A DNA stretch of 10,654 bases from Spirochaetia bacterium (GTDB lineage Bacteria > Spirochaetota > UBA4802 > UBA5550), in the NCBI GenBank assembly GCA_031289575.1, contig JAITPE010000124.1, positions 1-10,654 on the forward strand, read 5' to 3'. Shown here piece after piece: positions 1 to 6,119 of the stretch; positions within the stretch are counted from its first letter, which is position 1, and each line of letters starts with the position of its first letter. The notes below the pieces were generated by a model. The model was given only the letters and a program-made list of their open reading frames with translations, ran no database searches and was not told the origin of the DNA. The translations under genes were made by a program, and so were the position numbers.

Positions 1-1
1 C

Positions 2-133
2 GCCGGATACTCGCACAGCCTCGCCTTAAGGAGAGACGACAGTCTTTGGGCAGCCGGATACAACGCGTTTGGTCAGCTTGGATTGGAAGAGACAAACAGT
101 GGGACAAGGTTCAGCGAAATACTCTTGCCGTAA
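2..133 (+). CDS. RCC1-repeat (beta-propeller) protein, C-terminal end, 5' truncated by window
   Basis: Only the last 43 codons are present, read from the second base of the window to a TAA at 131-133. They contain [23 protein letters not shown] in substance: a His-Ser-Leu-Ala-Leu strand, a short D-D-S-L-W-A turn, then G-Y-N-x-x-G-Q-L-G. This is the signature of an RCC1/alpha-tubulin-suppressor repeat blade. Bacterial RCC1 proteins are usually secreted or surface beta-propellers built of many such repeats, and their partners are mostly unknown. The protein ends about 20 residues after the last GQLG, as expected for a C-terminal blade. The gene converges on the ATPase gene, with 5 bp between the two stop codons and no terminator between them. 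The family is clear; the full domain make-up and function cannot be judged from this fragment. Confidence 0.75.
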   Translation, partial: AGYSHSLALRRDDSLWAAGYNAFGQLGLEETNSGTRFSEILLP

Positions 134-138
134 GTTTA

Positions 139-1440
139 TTATACAAAAGCCGTCAATTCGGAAACAGCATACAAAGGTAAATTGGTCAACCATGCCTCTT
201 TCTTAAAGTCGGACATGGAAGTGCGGACAGCTGCCGGTGAATTGTTTTTTTGCACAAAATAGCGCAAACTTTTGGCTTGCAAGTTTTCTTCCGCTTTTAC
301 TTCTACCGGAATGATTTTGTTTTTGTATTGTACCAAGAAATCAATTTCGGCATCCGAACGCTCGGCCGACCAGTAATAGATATTCAAATTTTTGTTTGTC
401 ACCAATTGCTGCAGGACATATTGCTCGGTCAGCGAACCTTTAAACTCCTCAAAGATACGGCTTCCTTCCAACAAAACTTTCACATCAAGCGATGCCATGG
501 CGGCAAGCAGCCCGACATCCGACAAGAATAATTTAAACGCCGAAAAATCTTCATACGCCTTCAACGGCAATGCCGGTTTTGAAACGCGGTTGACTTTGTG
601 TACCAATCCGCAATCCATCAGCCAAGCGATGGCAATCTCAAATTCTTTGGCTCTCGCGCCTTGCTTTAGCAGTCCGTAGATGAACTTTTTGTTTTCTTTT
701 GCCAACTGCGCCGGAATGGAGTTCCAAACCATCCGGATGCGCGGCACTACATCCATTGGGGCGTGTTTGGAAAAATCCTGTTCGTAAGTAAACAGTATTT
801 CCTGTTGAATTTTGCGGACTTCGTTAAAATCGCGCTTTTCGGCAAAACTTTTGACCGCTTCGGGCATTCCGCCTACACAGTAATATTGTTTGAGCCGGTC
901 AATGTATTTTGTCCTGAAAGTCGCAATCAATTCCCACCGCCCTTTTTGCAATAAATCAACAAAACCATGTTCGCCGACTGCTTCAAGAAATTCAATGAAC
1001 GTCAAAGGGTATAAATCCAGAAACTCGACTTTCCCAACAGGAAAAGAAGTGTGGGAATGGAGTGCGATTCCCAACAGCGAACCGGCTGCAACGATATGAT
1101 ATTGAGGCGCGTTTTCACAAAAATATTTCAATGAGGTTAAACCTCTTTCGGCTTCCTGTATTTCGTCGAAAATAATCAGCGTTTTTTCCGGTTCGGGCTT
1201 AATTCCGGTGAACAGTTGAATAGCCGACAAGATACGGGGGATATCAAAATCATTCAAGAAAAGCGATTTCATCGCTTGGCTTTCCTCAAAGTTGATATAG
1301 GCAAAATTTTTGTATTCTGTGCGGGCAAATTCTTTCATCAGCCATGTTTTGCCGACTTGACGGGTTCCTTGAATGATGAGCGGTTTCCGGTTTTTCCGTT
1401 TCTTCCACTCCTGCAATGCGTTTAATGCTGTTCGTCTCAT
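139..1440 (-). CDS. ATP-binding protein, AAA_14 / DUF4143 family
   Basis: Numbering is from the ATG at 1440 (433 aa). The N-terminal ATPase has a Walker A motif GTRQVGKT (about residues 25-32), a Walker B LIIFDE (88-93), and a sensor-like AAGSLLG near 118-124. The C-terminal DUF4143 part ends in a nuclease-like fold element: EIDF near 365-368, then PVEVKA near 378-383, the D...ExK pattern of a PD-(D/E)XK core. These ATPases are common accessory genes in many phyla. Their role is not settled, though links to defence and mobile elements have been suggested. An in-frame GTG at 1473 would add 11 residues. I prefer the ATG because GAGAGA lies about 8 bases upstream of it and family members usually start just before a K/R-R-x-x-x-x-x-L-x-x-W segment. 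Its upstream region holds a 32-bp tandem repeat. It converges almost end to end with the RCC1 gene and diverges from prmC. Confidence 0.85.
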   Translation of the reverse strand: MRRTALNALQEWKKRKNRKPLIIQGTRQVGKTWLMKEFARTEYKNFAYINFEESQAMKSLFLNDFDIPRILSAIQLFTGIKPEPEKTLIIFDEIQEAERGLTSLKYFCENAPQYHIVAAGSLLGIALHSHTSFPVGKVEFLDLYPLTFIEFLEAVGEHGFVDLLQKGRWELIATFRTKYIDRLKQYYCVGGMPEAVKSFAEKRDFNEVRKIQQEILFTYEQDFSKHAPMDVVPRIRMVWNSIPAQLAKENKKFIYGLLKQGARAKEFEIAIAWLMDCGLVHKVNRVSKPALPLKAYEDFSAFKLFLSDVGLLAAMASLDVKVLLEGSRIFEEFKGSLTEQYVLQQLVTNKNLNIYYWSAERSDAEIDFLVQYKNKIIPVEVKAEENLQAKSLRYFVQKNNSPAAVRTSMSDFKKEAWLTNLPLYAVSELTAFV

Positions 1441-1480
1441 AAAAATCAATCTCTCAATAATAGTTGGATACACTTTTTAG

Positions 1481-1586
1481 GACGAGTTTTTGTAGTTTGT
1501 TACATTTTTTCGGCCAAGTTTTTGTAATTTATTACATTTTTTCGGCCGAGTTTTTGTAGTTTGTTACATTTTTTCGGCCGAGTTTT
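1481..1586. repeat. 32-bp tandem repeat, three full units plus a partial fourth
   Basis: Units lie at 1481-1512, 1513-1544 and 1545-1576, followed by ten matching bases to 1586. Each unit consists of a GGCCGAG-like core, a T5 tract, TGTAGTTTGTTACA and a T6 tract. Units 1 and 3 are identical apart from their first bases. Unit 2 differs at three places and carries TGTAATTTATTACA, a perfect inverted repeat with two central bases. In units 1 and 3 the same positions give G-U wobble pairs if read as plus-strand RNA. The array lies 41 bp upstream of the preferred ATPase start, on the promoter side. A 32-bp period is close to three helical turns, so each copy would present the same DNA face. Possible roles are operator sites, a curved promoter or a recombination target. 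There are no spacers, so it is not CRISPR. Confidence 0.85.
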
Positions 1587-1592
1587 GGAATC

Positions 1593-1607
1593 GCTGATTT
1601 TATCAGC
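1593..1607. other. Small inverted repeat between ATPase array and prmC leader
   Basis: GCTGAT-TTT-ATCAGC is a perfect 6-bp inverted repeat with a 3-base loop, just after the tandem array. It has no U-tract on either side, so it is not a terminator. It could be an operator for one of the two divergent genes, or chance. Confidence 0.3.
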
Positions 1608-1626
1608 CTTGAGCATTCTATGGCAG

Positions 1627-1718
1627 ATCGTATCTGAAAACCAACATAAAACAAAACTCACATAAAATTCTTGCCAAATATCGGCACTTTGGTGCCGATA
1701 TTTTTATACAGATACGAT
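1627..1718 (+). promoter_or_regulatory. Structured prmC leader with alternative pairings
   Basis: ATCGTATCTG at 1627-1636 is the exact reverse complement of CAGATACGAT at 1709-1718, giving a 10-bp outer stem that encloses the terminator-like hairpin at 1676-1703. The same 3' half, ATCTG (1632-1636), can instead pair with CAGAT at 1624-1628 over a 3-base loop. The two pairings exclude each other, which is the geometry of a switch. The 3' arm ends 7 bases before the prmC ATG, so the outer stem would lie across the ribosome-binding region. I recognise no known riboswitch class. The structure is seen in the sequence; regulation is inference. Confidence 0.35.
1676..1705 (+). terminator. Rho-independent terminator-like hairpin 20 bp before prmC
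   Basis: AAATATCGGCAC and GTGCCGATATTT form a perfect 12-bp stem around the loop TTTG, and the 3' arm runs into TTTTT on the plus strand. On the minus strand the tail is poor in T, so plus-strand termination is the better reading. No plus-strand gene ends nearby except the RCC1 gene 1.5 kb upstream. It may therefore be that gene's terminator, left behind when the ATPase cassette was inserted, or an attenuator in the prmC leader. Confidence 0.6.
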
Positions 1719-1725
1719 AGGCCAA

Positions 1726-2560
1726 ATGAAAATTTCCGAATGTATAAATGAATCCGCCGCCCTTCTCTCGGCTGCCGGAATTGAAAATCCGCTTCTTGAC
1801 GCCGAAGTAATCGCCGGCCATTTCTGCGGCATGGAACGCTATCAGTTGAAGGCTTACCCCGAAACCGAAATAAGCCCCTCGCACTACTCCAAAATAAAAG
1901 CGGCAATTGCCCGCCGTAAAAAGCACGAGCCGGTAGCATACATTACAGGCGAAAAGGAATTCTATTCCCTCCGCTTCGCGGTTGACGCGCGAGTCCTTAT
2001 TCCAAGGCCAGAAACCGAGCTGCTTGTAGACCTCGCTGTGTATTACACTCCAATGAACGGACGGGCTCTCGATTTATGCACCGGCTCCGGAGCGGCGGCA
2101 ATTGCCCTCAAGCACACAAGGAGCGACATAAAAATTACCGCGACCGATATTTCGGCAAACGCGCTTGCGCTTGCCAAAAAAAAACGCGCGCTCCATACTT
2201 GGACGGCAAAAAACCGATTTTAAACAGGGAGACCTCTTCGCCCCTGTTTTGGGCATGAAATTTAACTGCATAATTTCCAACCCGCCGTATATAGATCCGG
2301 CGCTTAAAGAGCGCCTACAGAAGGATATTTCCTTTGAACCGGCCGAGGCGCTTTTTGCCGAAAATAACGGAACGGCCCTCATCGCGTCCATAATAAGCGG
2401 CGGCAAAGAGCATCTTGAGGACACAGGTGTGATGATAATTGAGATAGGCGAATCGATGCCCGCTTTTGTAAAAAAAGCGGGCATCGAGGAGGGATTCGAT
2501 GTTTCGGTTATGAACGATTACGGGGGACTGCCGAGGGTTGCCGTATTTAAGATGCTTTAG
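1726..2560 (+). pseudogene. prmC: Peptide chain release factor N5-glutamine methyltransferase, frameshifted
   Basis: PrmC (HemK) methylates the Gln of the GGQ motif in release factors RF1 and RF2, using S-adenosylmethionine, in the cytoplasm. The first part (1726-2223) has the N-terminal helical domain, the linker RVLIPRPETE near residue 89-98 and SAM motif I LDLCTGSG (115-122). It then loses frame in a run of nine A's at 2176-2184 and stops after about 165 codons. Removing one A restores an unbroken reading through SNPPYI (catalytic NPPY, about 185-188) to a TAG at 2558-2560, giving 277 aa, the usual PrmC length. No other damage is visible, so the slip may be recent, a sequencing error, or rescued by slippage on the A run. 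The ribosome-binding site is weak (GATAGG). The usual upstream partner prfA is absent. The stop codon directly abuts the kinase gene's stop. Confidence 0.85.
2453..2487. repeat. Perfect 15-bp inverted repeat inside prmC
   Basis: TCGATGCCCGCTTTT (2453-2467) and its exact complement AAAAGCGGGCATCGA (2473-2487) are separated by five bases. It encodes part of the PrmC C-terminal domain. Read on the minus strand it begins 74 bases past the histidine kinase stop codon. Since the two genes abut, any terminator of the esterase-kinase transcript must lie inside prmC, and this hairpin is the obvious candidate, although no clear U-tract follows. Confidence 0.7.
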
Positions 2561-4588
2561 CTATACCGGCAGTTTTATTATAAACTCGGCGCCGCCTTCG
2601 CTGAGGTTTTTTGCCTCAATTGATCCGCTGTGATCTTTAATTATTTTTTCCACATTTGTAAGTCCTAAGCCTATTCCGGTTGTCTTTGTTGTAAAGAAGG
2701 GCTCGAAAATACTGTCAATATCGGACACGGCAAAGCCTGTGCCGTTATCCTGCACTTGAATGGTGAGAGAATTATCTCTATAGGTTGTTATTATTTTGAT
2801 AAAGCCCCCGGAAGGCATTGCGTCAATCGCGTTTTGCATCAGATTGAGTATTACCTGTTTCATCTGATTAAAATCGGACTTAATCATTGGTATTTCATTT
2901 TTTTCCCGAATAATGTTGACCTTATTTTCCAAAAGATAATTGTGCATAAAATTTATAGTGTCACTTATAACTTCATTTATATCATTGAAAGTTTTTATAT
3001 GCTTGGAAGGCCTTGTAAAGTCCATGACATTCGAAAGAATTTTTTCAAGCCGTTCCGATTCCTCAAGTATTATCTCTACAGCATGTTTTATGTCGGGCTC
3101 GTTCTCCTTCGCGTTTTTAGCAAAATTTTTGTTCATGATGCGGCGGGCGTAGCCTCCCATTGTGACTAAAGGATTGCGGATTTCATGCGAAATATGCGCG
3201 GCGATGCGGCCTACCGCAGCCATTTTTTCCGACTCTATTATGGCGTCTTGCTTACGCTTGAGTTTATCCATCTCTTTTTCAAGCAAGGTGAGCCTGTTAT
3301 AGCTTTCTATTGAAAAAGCGGCCTGCATTACAAACATATTGAGCAGTTCAATATTGTAATCGCTGATTGGTATTTTATTAAACTTGTTATCGACCACAAT
3401 AATTCCTATGGGGCGGTTCATTGCCGAAATAGGCATAATAACAAATTCTTTGACATCTATGAGCTGTCTTATTGCATCACATATACGGTTATCGCTGTCG
3501 ATATCGTATATATGCTGGATCTCGTTTTTGACAAGACTGTTTACAAAAAGATTATTGCTGCTCATGGGGAAGGATGTTTTAAGTACTCCTTCGATGAATG
3601 ACTTTCCCTTATTGGGGATAGAATTTTTGTCGGCAACAGGCTGATTTAACGGCGAAGACCATATCTCCATGGCTTCCTCAAATGAGTCGGGGCCTATTGC
3701 CATTTTCCCGGCAAGAGAGTCATCGTCCTCATCTACAAGAAAGAGCATCGCCCTGTTGAAGCCAAGCCCCGAGCCCGATGTTATTCCGGTAAGGATTGTT
3801 GAACATACACGCTCAATAACATTGCCGCTCTCCATTGATTTAGCAATACGGTTCATCAGCGATAACTGATAATCTTTCTGCATTCTGGCATTCGTGTTAT
3901 CAAGTATAATCACTATTTGGCTTTTCTTCCATGAGCCCAAAAGTGTCATGCTGACATCTGCGGTAATTGAAATGCTGCTGGTGGATAGGTGCATTTTTTT
4001 AAGAACACTGTGAACGCCATCCTTCGCCTGCGCAATGCCGTCTTTAAACGCCGGATCCACATAATAAAAAATATCATCTAATTTTTTACCAAGGATGTCT
4101 CCCATGGCAAAATTGAAATGTTTGCAGAACTGCTGGTTTGTGAAAATAATCGCTTCATCGTTATCCAAAACAATAAGGTACGATTCTATTGATAATACGA
4201 TGTTGCTGTACAATTCGTGAAAGAGGTCTATTTCATCCTGCTGTGAATTTATTGTTTTTTCAATTTGCATTCCGCTTAGAATCAATGCTTTGATTATAAC
4301 GGCAAGGTGATCGTTCCCTGTAACCTTGTCTCCGTAATAGACATAGCGCCCGTGTTTAAATCCGTTGATGATTTCGTTTATAATGCGAAGGCGCGGCCTG
4401 TAGAAACATATCCGCCTGACATAGAAGAGCAAAACACGAAAGATCAGGAGAGCTGCCACAGACGAAAAAATAAAAACATATCCAACGTTTACTAAAAAAT
4501 AACTACCGGCTAAAAAAAATATTAACAATAAAAGCTCAGGCAAATAAAACAGCATATGAATCGAGGATTTTCTGTTATTGTTTTTCAT
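2561..4588 (-). CDS. Membrane sensor histidine kinase, PAS-GAF-HisKA-HATPase
   Basis: Numbering is from the ATG at 4588 (675 aa). Two close transmembrane helices lie at about 13-32 and 34-56, with almost no periplasmic loop, so the signal is probably sensed in the membrane or cytoplasm. A PAS-like domain follows (about 124-232), then a GAF domain (about 242-432). The HisKA H-box SHEIRNP has phospho-His near 468. The HATPase domain shows an N-box NLMQNAIDA (582-590), G1 DNGTGF and G2 TGIGLGL. The kinase would autophosphorylate and pass the phosphate to a response regulator, but none is encoded here. A TTG at 4612 could extend it by 8 residues and overlap the esterase. I chose the ATG, 1 bp past the esterase TAA, since this spacing suits translational coupling and no strong Shine-Dalgarno is seen. 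Its stop TAG abuts that of prmC, forming TAGCTA across 2558-2563. Confidence 0.9.
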   Translation of the reverse strand: MKNNNRKSSIHMLFYLPELLLLIFFLAGSYFLVNVGYVFIFSSVAALLIFRVLLFYVRRICFYRPRLRIINEIINGFKHGRYVYYGDKVTGNDHLAVIIKALILSGMQIEKTINSQQDEIDLFHELYSNIVLSIESYLIVLDNDEAIIFTNQQFCKHFNFAMGDILGKKLDDIFYYVDPAFKDGIAQAKDGVHSVLKKMHLSTSSISITADVSMTLLGSWKKSQIVIILDNTNARMQKDYQLSLMNRIAKSMESGNVIERVCSTILTGITSGSGLGFNRAMLFLVDEDDDSLAGKMAIGPDSFEEAMEIWSSPLNQPVADKNSIPNKGKSFIEGVLKTSFPMSSNNLFVNSLVKNEIQHIYDIDSDNRICDAIRQLIDVKEFVIMPISAMNRPIGIIVVDNKFNKIPISDYNIELLNMFVMQAAFSIESYNRLTLLEKEMDKLKRKQDAIIESEKMAAVGRIAAHISHEIRNPLVTMGGYARRIMNKNFAKNAKENEPDIKHAVEIILEESERLEKILSNVMDFTRPSKHIKTFNDINEVISDTINFMHNYLLENKVNIIREKNEIPMIKSDFNQMKQVILNLMQNAIDAMPSGGFIKIITTYRDNSLTIQVQDNGTGFAVSDIDSIFEPFFTTKTTGIGLGLTNVEKIIKDHSGSIEAKNLSEGGAEFIIKLPV

Positions 4589-4589
4589 G

Positions 4590-5504
4590 TTATTTCGCCA
4601 GATTTTCGTCAAAAAAATTCATTATATCGGGCAGCGCCTTTCTCCAGCAATCCCAATCGTGCATCTTGTACGAGTAGACTTTATTTACTTTTGGATAGCT
4701 ACCTCCGCTTTTTTCAAGTTCATTGAGCCTTACCGCCAAAATGATTGATTGTTCCTTGCCGACAACCGAATCCTTGTCTCCGTGTCCCAAAAATACCGGA
4801 ACCCCGTTGAGTCCTTTTGCCATCTGCATAAGATTGTCGGTATTTTGCCAGCGCTCCTCAAAGTTTTTGTAAGGCCCATATACCGACGCAAGCAGCCTGT
4901 TAAACGGCATAGTTGCGGGATCATAATCGCCCGAAACGCCGCCTGTCACACCGAACATTTCCGGATTCCGCGCCGCCGCAAGAATAGCGCCCCGGCCGCC
5001 CGTTGAATTTCCAAATATGCCTGTCAGCTTGGAGCTTGATGCCAGCGAGAATTTTTTCCTGAGATACGGCACAAGAACATTGGGCACAAAAAGACCGCCC
5101 GGCATTGGTCCCCATTTATTTGTTGTTTCGGGAAAATAGGCGGATTCATATATTGTGTTGGCCATAGACGGACAGACCAGCACAATTGAGTACCGCTCGG
5201 CCATGGCAGTTATTCCGGTATTGTTGGGCCAATCCTTTTGGCTGCCTCTGTAACCATGCAGAACAATAAGAGTACGAAAGGGCTTGCCCTTTATGTACTC
5301 TTTGGGAAAATATATCTGCAGATTGACAGAAGCCGACTGGCTGTCATGGGTATATGTAATTTTATCATAAATCCACGAACCCGGCTGAATTTCGCCTGAA
5401 TAATCGGATGAAAAAGAGCTTTTGTTTCCTGTTTGATTTTGATTGACTGTTTCGCATCCACAAAAGATATAAAAAATACATATAAGCGCCGGCGTCCATT
5501 TCAT
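4590..5504 (-). CDS. Secreted alpha/beta-hydrolase esterase, probable lipoprotein
   Basis: This 304-aa protein belongs to the esterase D / feruloyl and acetyl-xylan esterase-like branch of the alpha/beta hydrolases. The hydrophobic N-terminus ends in FYIFCGC, a near-lipobox with Cys17 as the candidate lipidation site; the -3 residue is Phe rather than Leu, so signal peptidase II cleavage is likely but not certain. The oxyanion strand is VLHGYRG (81-87). The nucleophile elbow is GNSTGG with Ser167. GHGDKDSVVG supplies the acid (Asp243 or Asp245), and MHDWDCW supplies His282; H-D-W-x-x-W is typical of this esterase group. The substrate is likely an ester side chain on a carbohydrate, but this cannot be read from sequence. 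The start is supported by AGGGTG at 5509-5514. It is the first gene of a pair with the histidine kinase, probably on one transcript. A stub of the cimA 3' end lies 105 bp upstream. Confidence 0.85.
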   Translation of the reverse strand: MKWTPALICIFYIFCGCETVNQNQTGNKSSFSSDYSGEIQPGSWIYDKITYTHDSQSASVNLQIYFPKEYIKGKPFRTLIVLHGYRGSQKDWPNNTGITAMAERYSIVLVCPSMANTIYESAYFPETTNKWGPMPGGLFVPNVLVPYLRKKFSLASSSKLTGIFGNSTGGRGAILAAARNPEMFGVTGGVSGDYDPATMPFNRLLASVYGPYKNFEERWQNTDNLMQMAKGLNGVPVFLGHGDKDSVVGKEQSIILAVRLNELEKSGGSYPKVNKVYSYKMHDWDCWRKALPDIMNFFDENLAK

Positions 5505-5607
5505 AATTCACCCTGATTTTTGTAAAATAAACGGCTTCCCAAGCAAAAAAACCATTTAACGCAGTGTGTGTGAACGGAACGGCAAGTCAAGGATTATTCA
5601 GGTGTAG
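5505..5607. other. Esterase upstream region
   Basis: This 103-bp stretch separates the cimA stub from the esterase start. It holds the esterase ribosome-binding site (AGGGTG on the minus strand, 5509-5514). A weak promoter-like pair is present on the minus strand (TTGCTT, 16 bases, TACAAA), not strong enough to call. No terminator is seen after the cimA stub stop. If this is the ancestral cimA downstream sequence, cimA and the esterase may once have been co-transcribed. Confidence 0.35.
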
Positions 5608-5694
5608 TTTCAGCCCTTTTTCCGCCTGCCCCTGTGCTTCTTGAAAAGCATATACTCAATGCCGTCAACCATTGCCTGCCATGACGCCTCTATT
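5608..5694 (-). pseudogene. Duplicated 3' stub of cimA (left copy of 87-bp direct repeat)
   Basis: This segment matches 6615-6701 over 87 bp with one mismatch (C at 5622 against T at 6629). On the minus strand it encodes the last 26-27 residues of CimA (IEASWQAMVDGIEYML onward to RRKKG) and a TGA at 5612-5610. The single difference is a synonymous arginine change (CGG against CGA), so the stub was still coding, or has only recently stopped being so. Homology ends sharply at 5694/6701 on the inner cimA side and at 5608/6615 just past the stop. Confidence 0.9.
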
Positions 5695-5842
5695 CCGCGA
5701 GATTGAAAGAAAGAAGCCCGGACAGAAAAAAGCCAGGAAGAGATACCTATGGTGTGCTTATTTGACCAAGACCTCATAAAACAGCCGGGACGTTAGGTGA
5801 AATACTTGCCTAAAATTTTTCTAAGAAATTGTAAAATATATG
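5695..5842. other. Unassigned DNA between cimA stub and toxin-antitoxin promoter
   Basis: No gene is recognised here. On the minus strand an open frame runs from an ATG at 5777 into the cimA stub and stops with it at 5610 (55 codons, no ribosome-binding site). On the plus strand a 32-codon frame (5681-5779) is very rich in Lys and Arg and begins inside the repeat. Either could be a remnant of DNA carried in with the island. The stretch becomes AT-rich from about 5810. Confidence 0.4.
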
Positions 5843-5873
5843 TTGACAAGTTGTCAAAATAATAAAATATAAT
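5843..5873 (+). promoter_or_regulatory. Promoter and palindromic operator of the toxin-antitoxin module
   Basis: TTGACAAGTTGTCAA (5843-5857) is a perfect 7+1+7 palindrome whose left arm contains a consensus -35 box TTGACA (5843-5848). A consensus TATAAT lies at 5868-5873, with a 19-base spacer. Phd-family antitoxins repress their own operon by binding palindromes in the promoter, so this is the likely operator. Transcription would start about 7 bases past the -10, at or next to the antitoxin ATG at 5880. No Shine-Dalgarno is present, so the mRNA may be leaderless. Confidence 0.65.
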
Positions 5874-5879
5874 AATATT

Positions 5880-6119
5880 ATGAAAGCAATGGCAGTCGGA
5901 GAAATTAAAACTCATTTCTCAGAAGTTCTTGAGGAAGTGAAACAAGGAAATAAAGTTGGAATTTTATATGGCAGGGCCAAAAAACCTATTGCCATGATTG
6001 TTCCATATAACGAAGAAAAAATAACCAAACGAAAAATTGGCATTTTGGATGGGAAAATAAAGATAAAATTTATGGCTGATTTTGAAATGACCACTGAAGA
6101 ACTGTTAGAAATACAATGA
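5880..6119 (+). CDS. Type II antitoxin, Phd/YefM family
   Basis: At 79 aa this is the usual antitoxin length. The N-terminal DNA-binding and dimer part follows the Phd/YefM pattern: MAVGEIKTHFSEVLEEVKQG, then V-G-I-L-Y-G-R-A-K-K-P-I-A-M-I-V-P ending near residue 43. The C-terminal tail (FMADFEMTTEELLEIQ) is acidic and probably disordered, the part that wraps and blocks the toxin. The first ATG sits on the predicted transcription start. A second in-frame ATG at 5889 would give a start at MAVGE, which fits the family slightly better, but neither start has a Shine-Dalgarno. The stop overlaps the toxin start (ATGA at 6116-6119), so the two are translationally coupled. Base composition is much richer in A and T than the neighbouring chromosomal genes, which suggests transfer. 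Confidence 0.9.
   Translation: MKAMAVGEIKTHFSEVLEEVKQGNKVGILYGRAKKPIAMIVPYNEEKITKRKIGILDGKIKIKFMADFEMTTEELLEIQ

Noticed and set aside
1441..1473. GTG start at 1473 for the ATPase
   Set aside because: The ATG at 1440 has a GAGAGA ribosome-binding site at good spacing and matches the usual family N-terminus; the GTG extension has neither.
1481..1586. CRISPR-like array
   Set aside because: The 32-bp units are contiguous with no unique spacers and no cas gene is near; it is a plain tandem repeat.
2074..2484. Minus-strand open frame of 136 codons within prmC
   Set aside because: It is a shadow of the prmC methyltransferase core, whose motif I and NPPY are clear on the plus strand.
5681..5779. 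Plus-strand 32-codon basic open frame
   Set aside because: It has no ribosome-binding site, begins inside the cimA repeat copy and matches nothing I recognise. It is mentioned only as possible remnant DNA.
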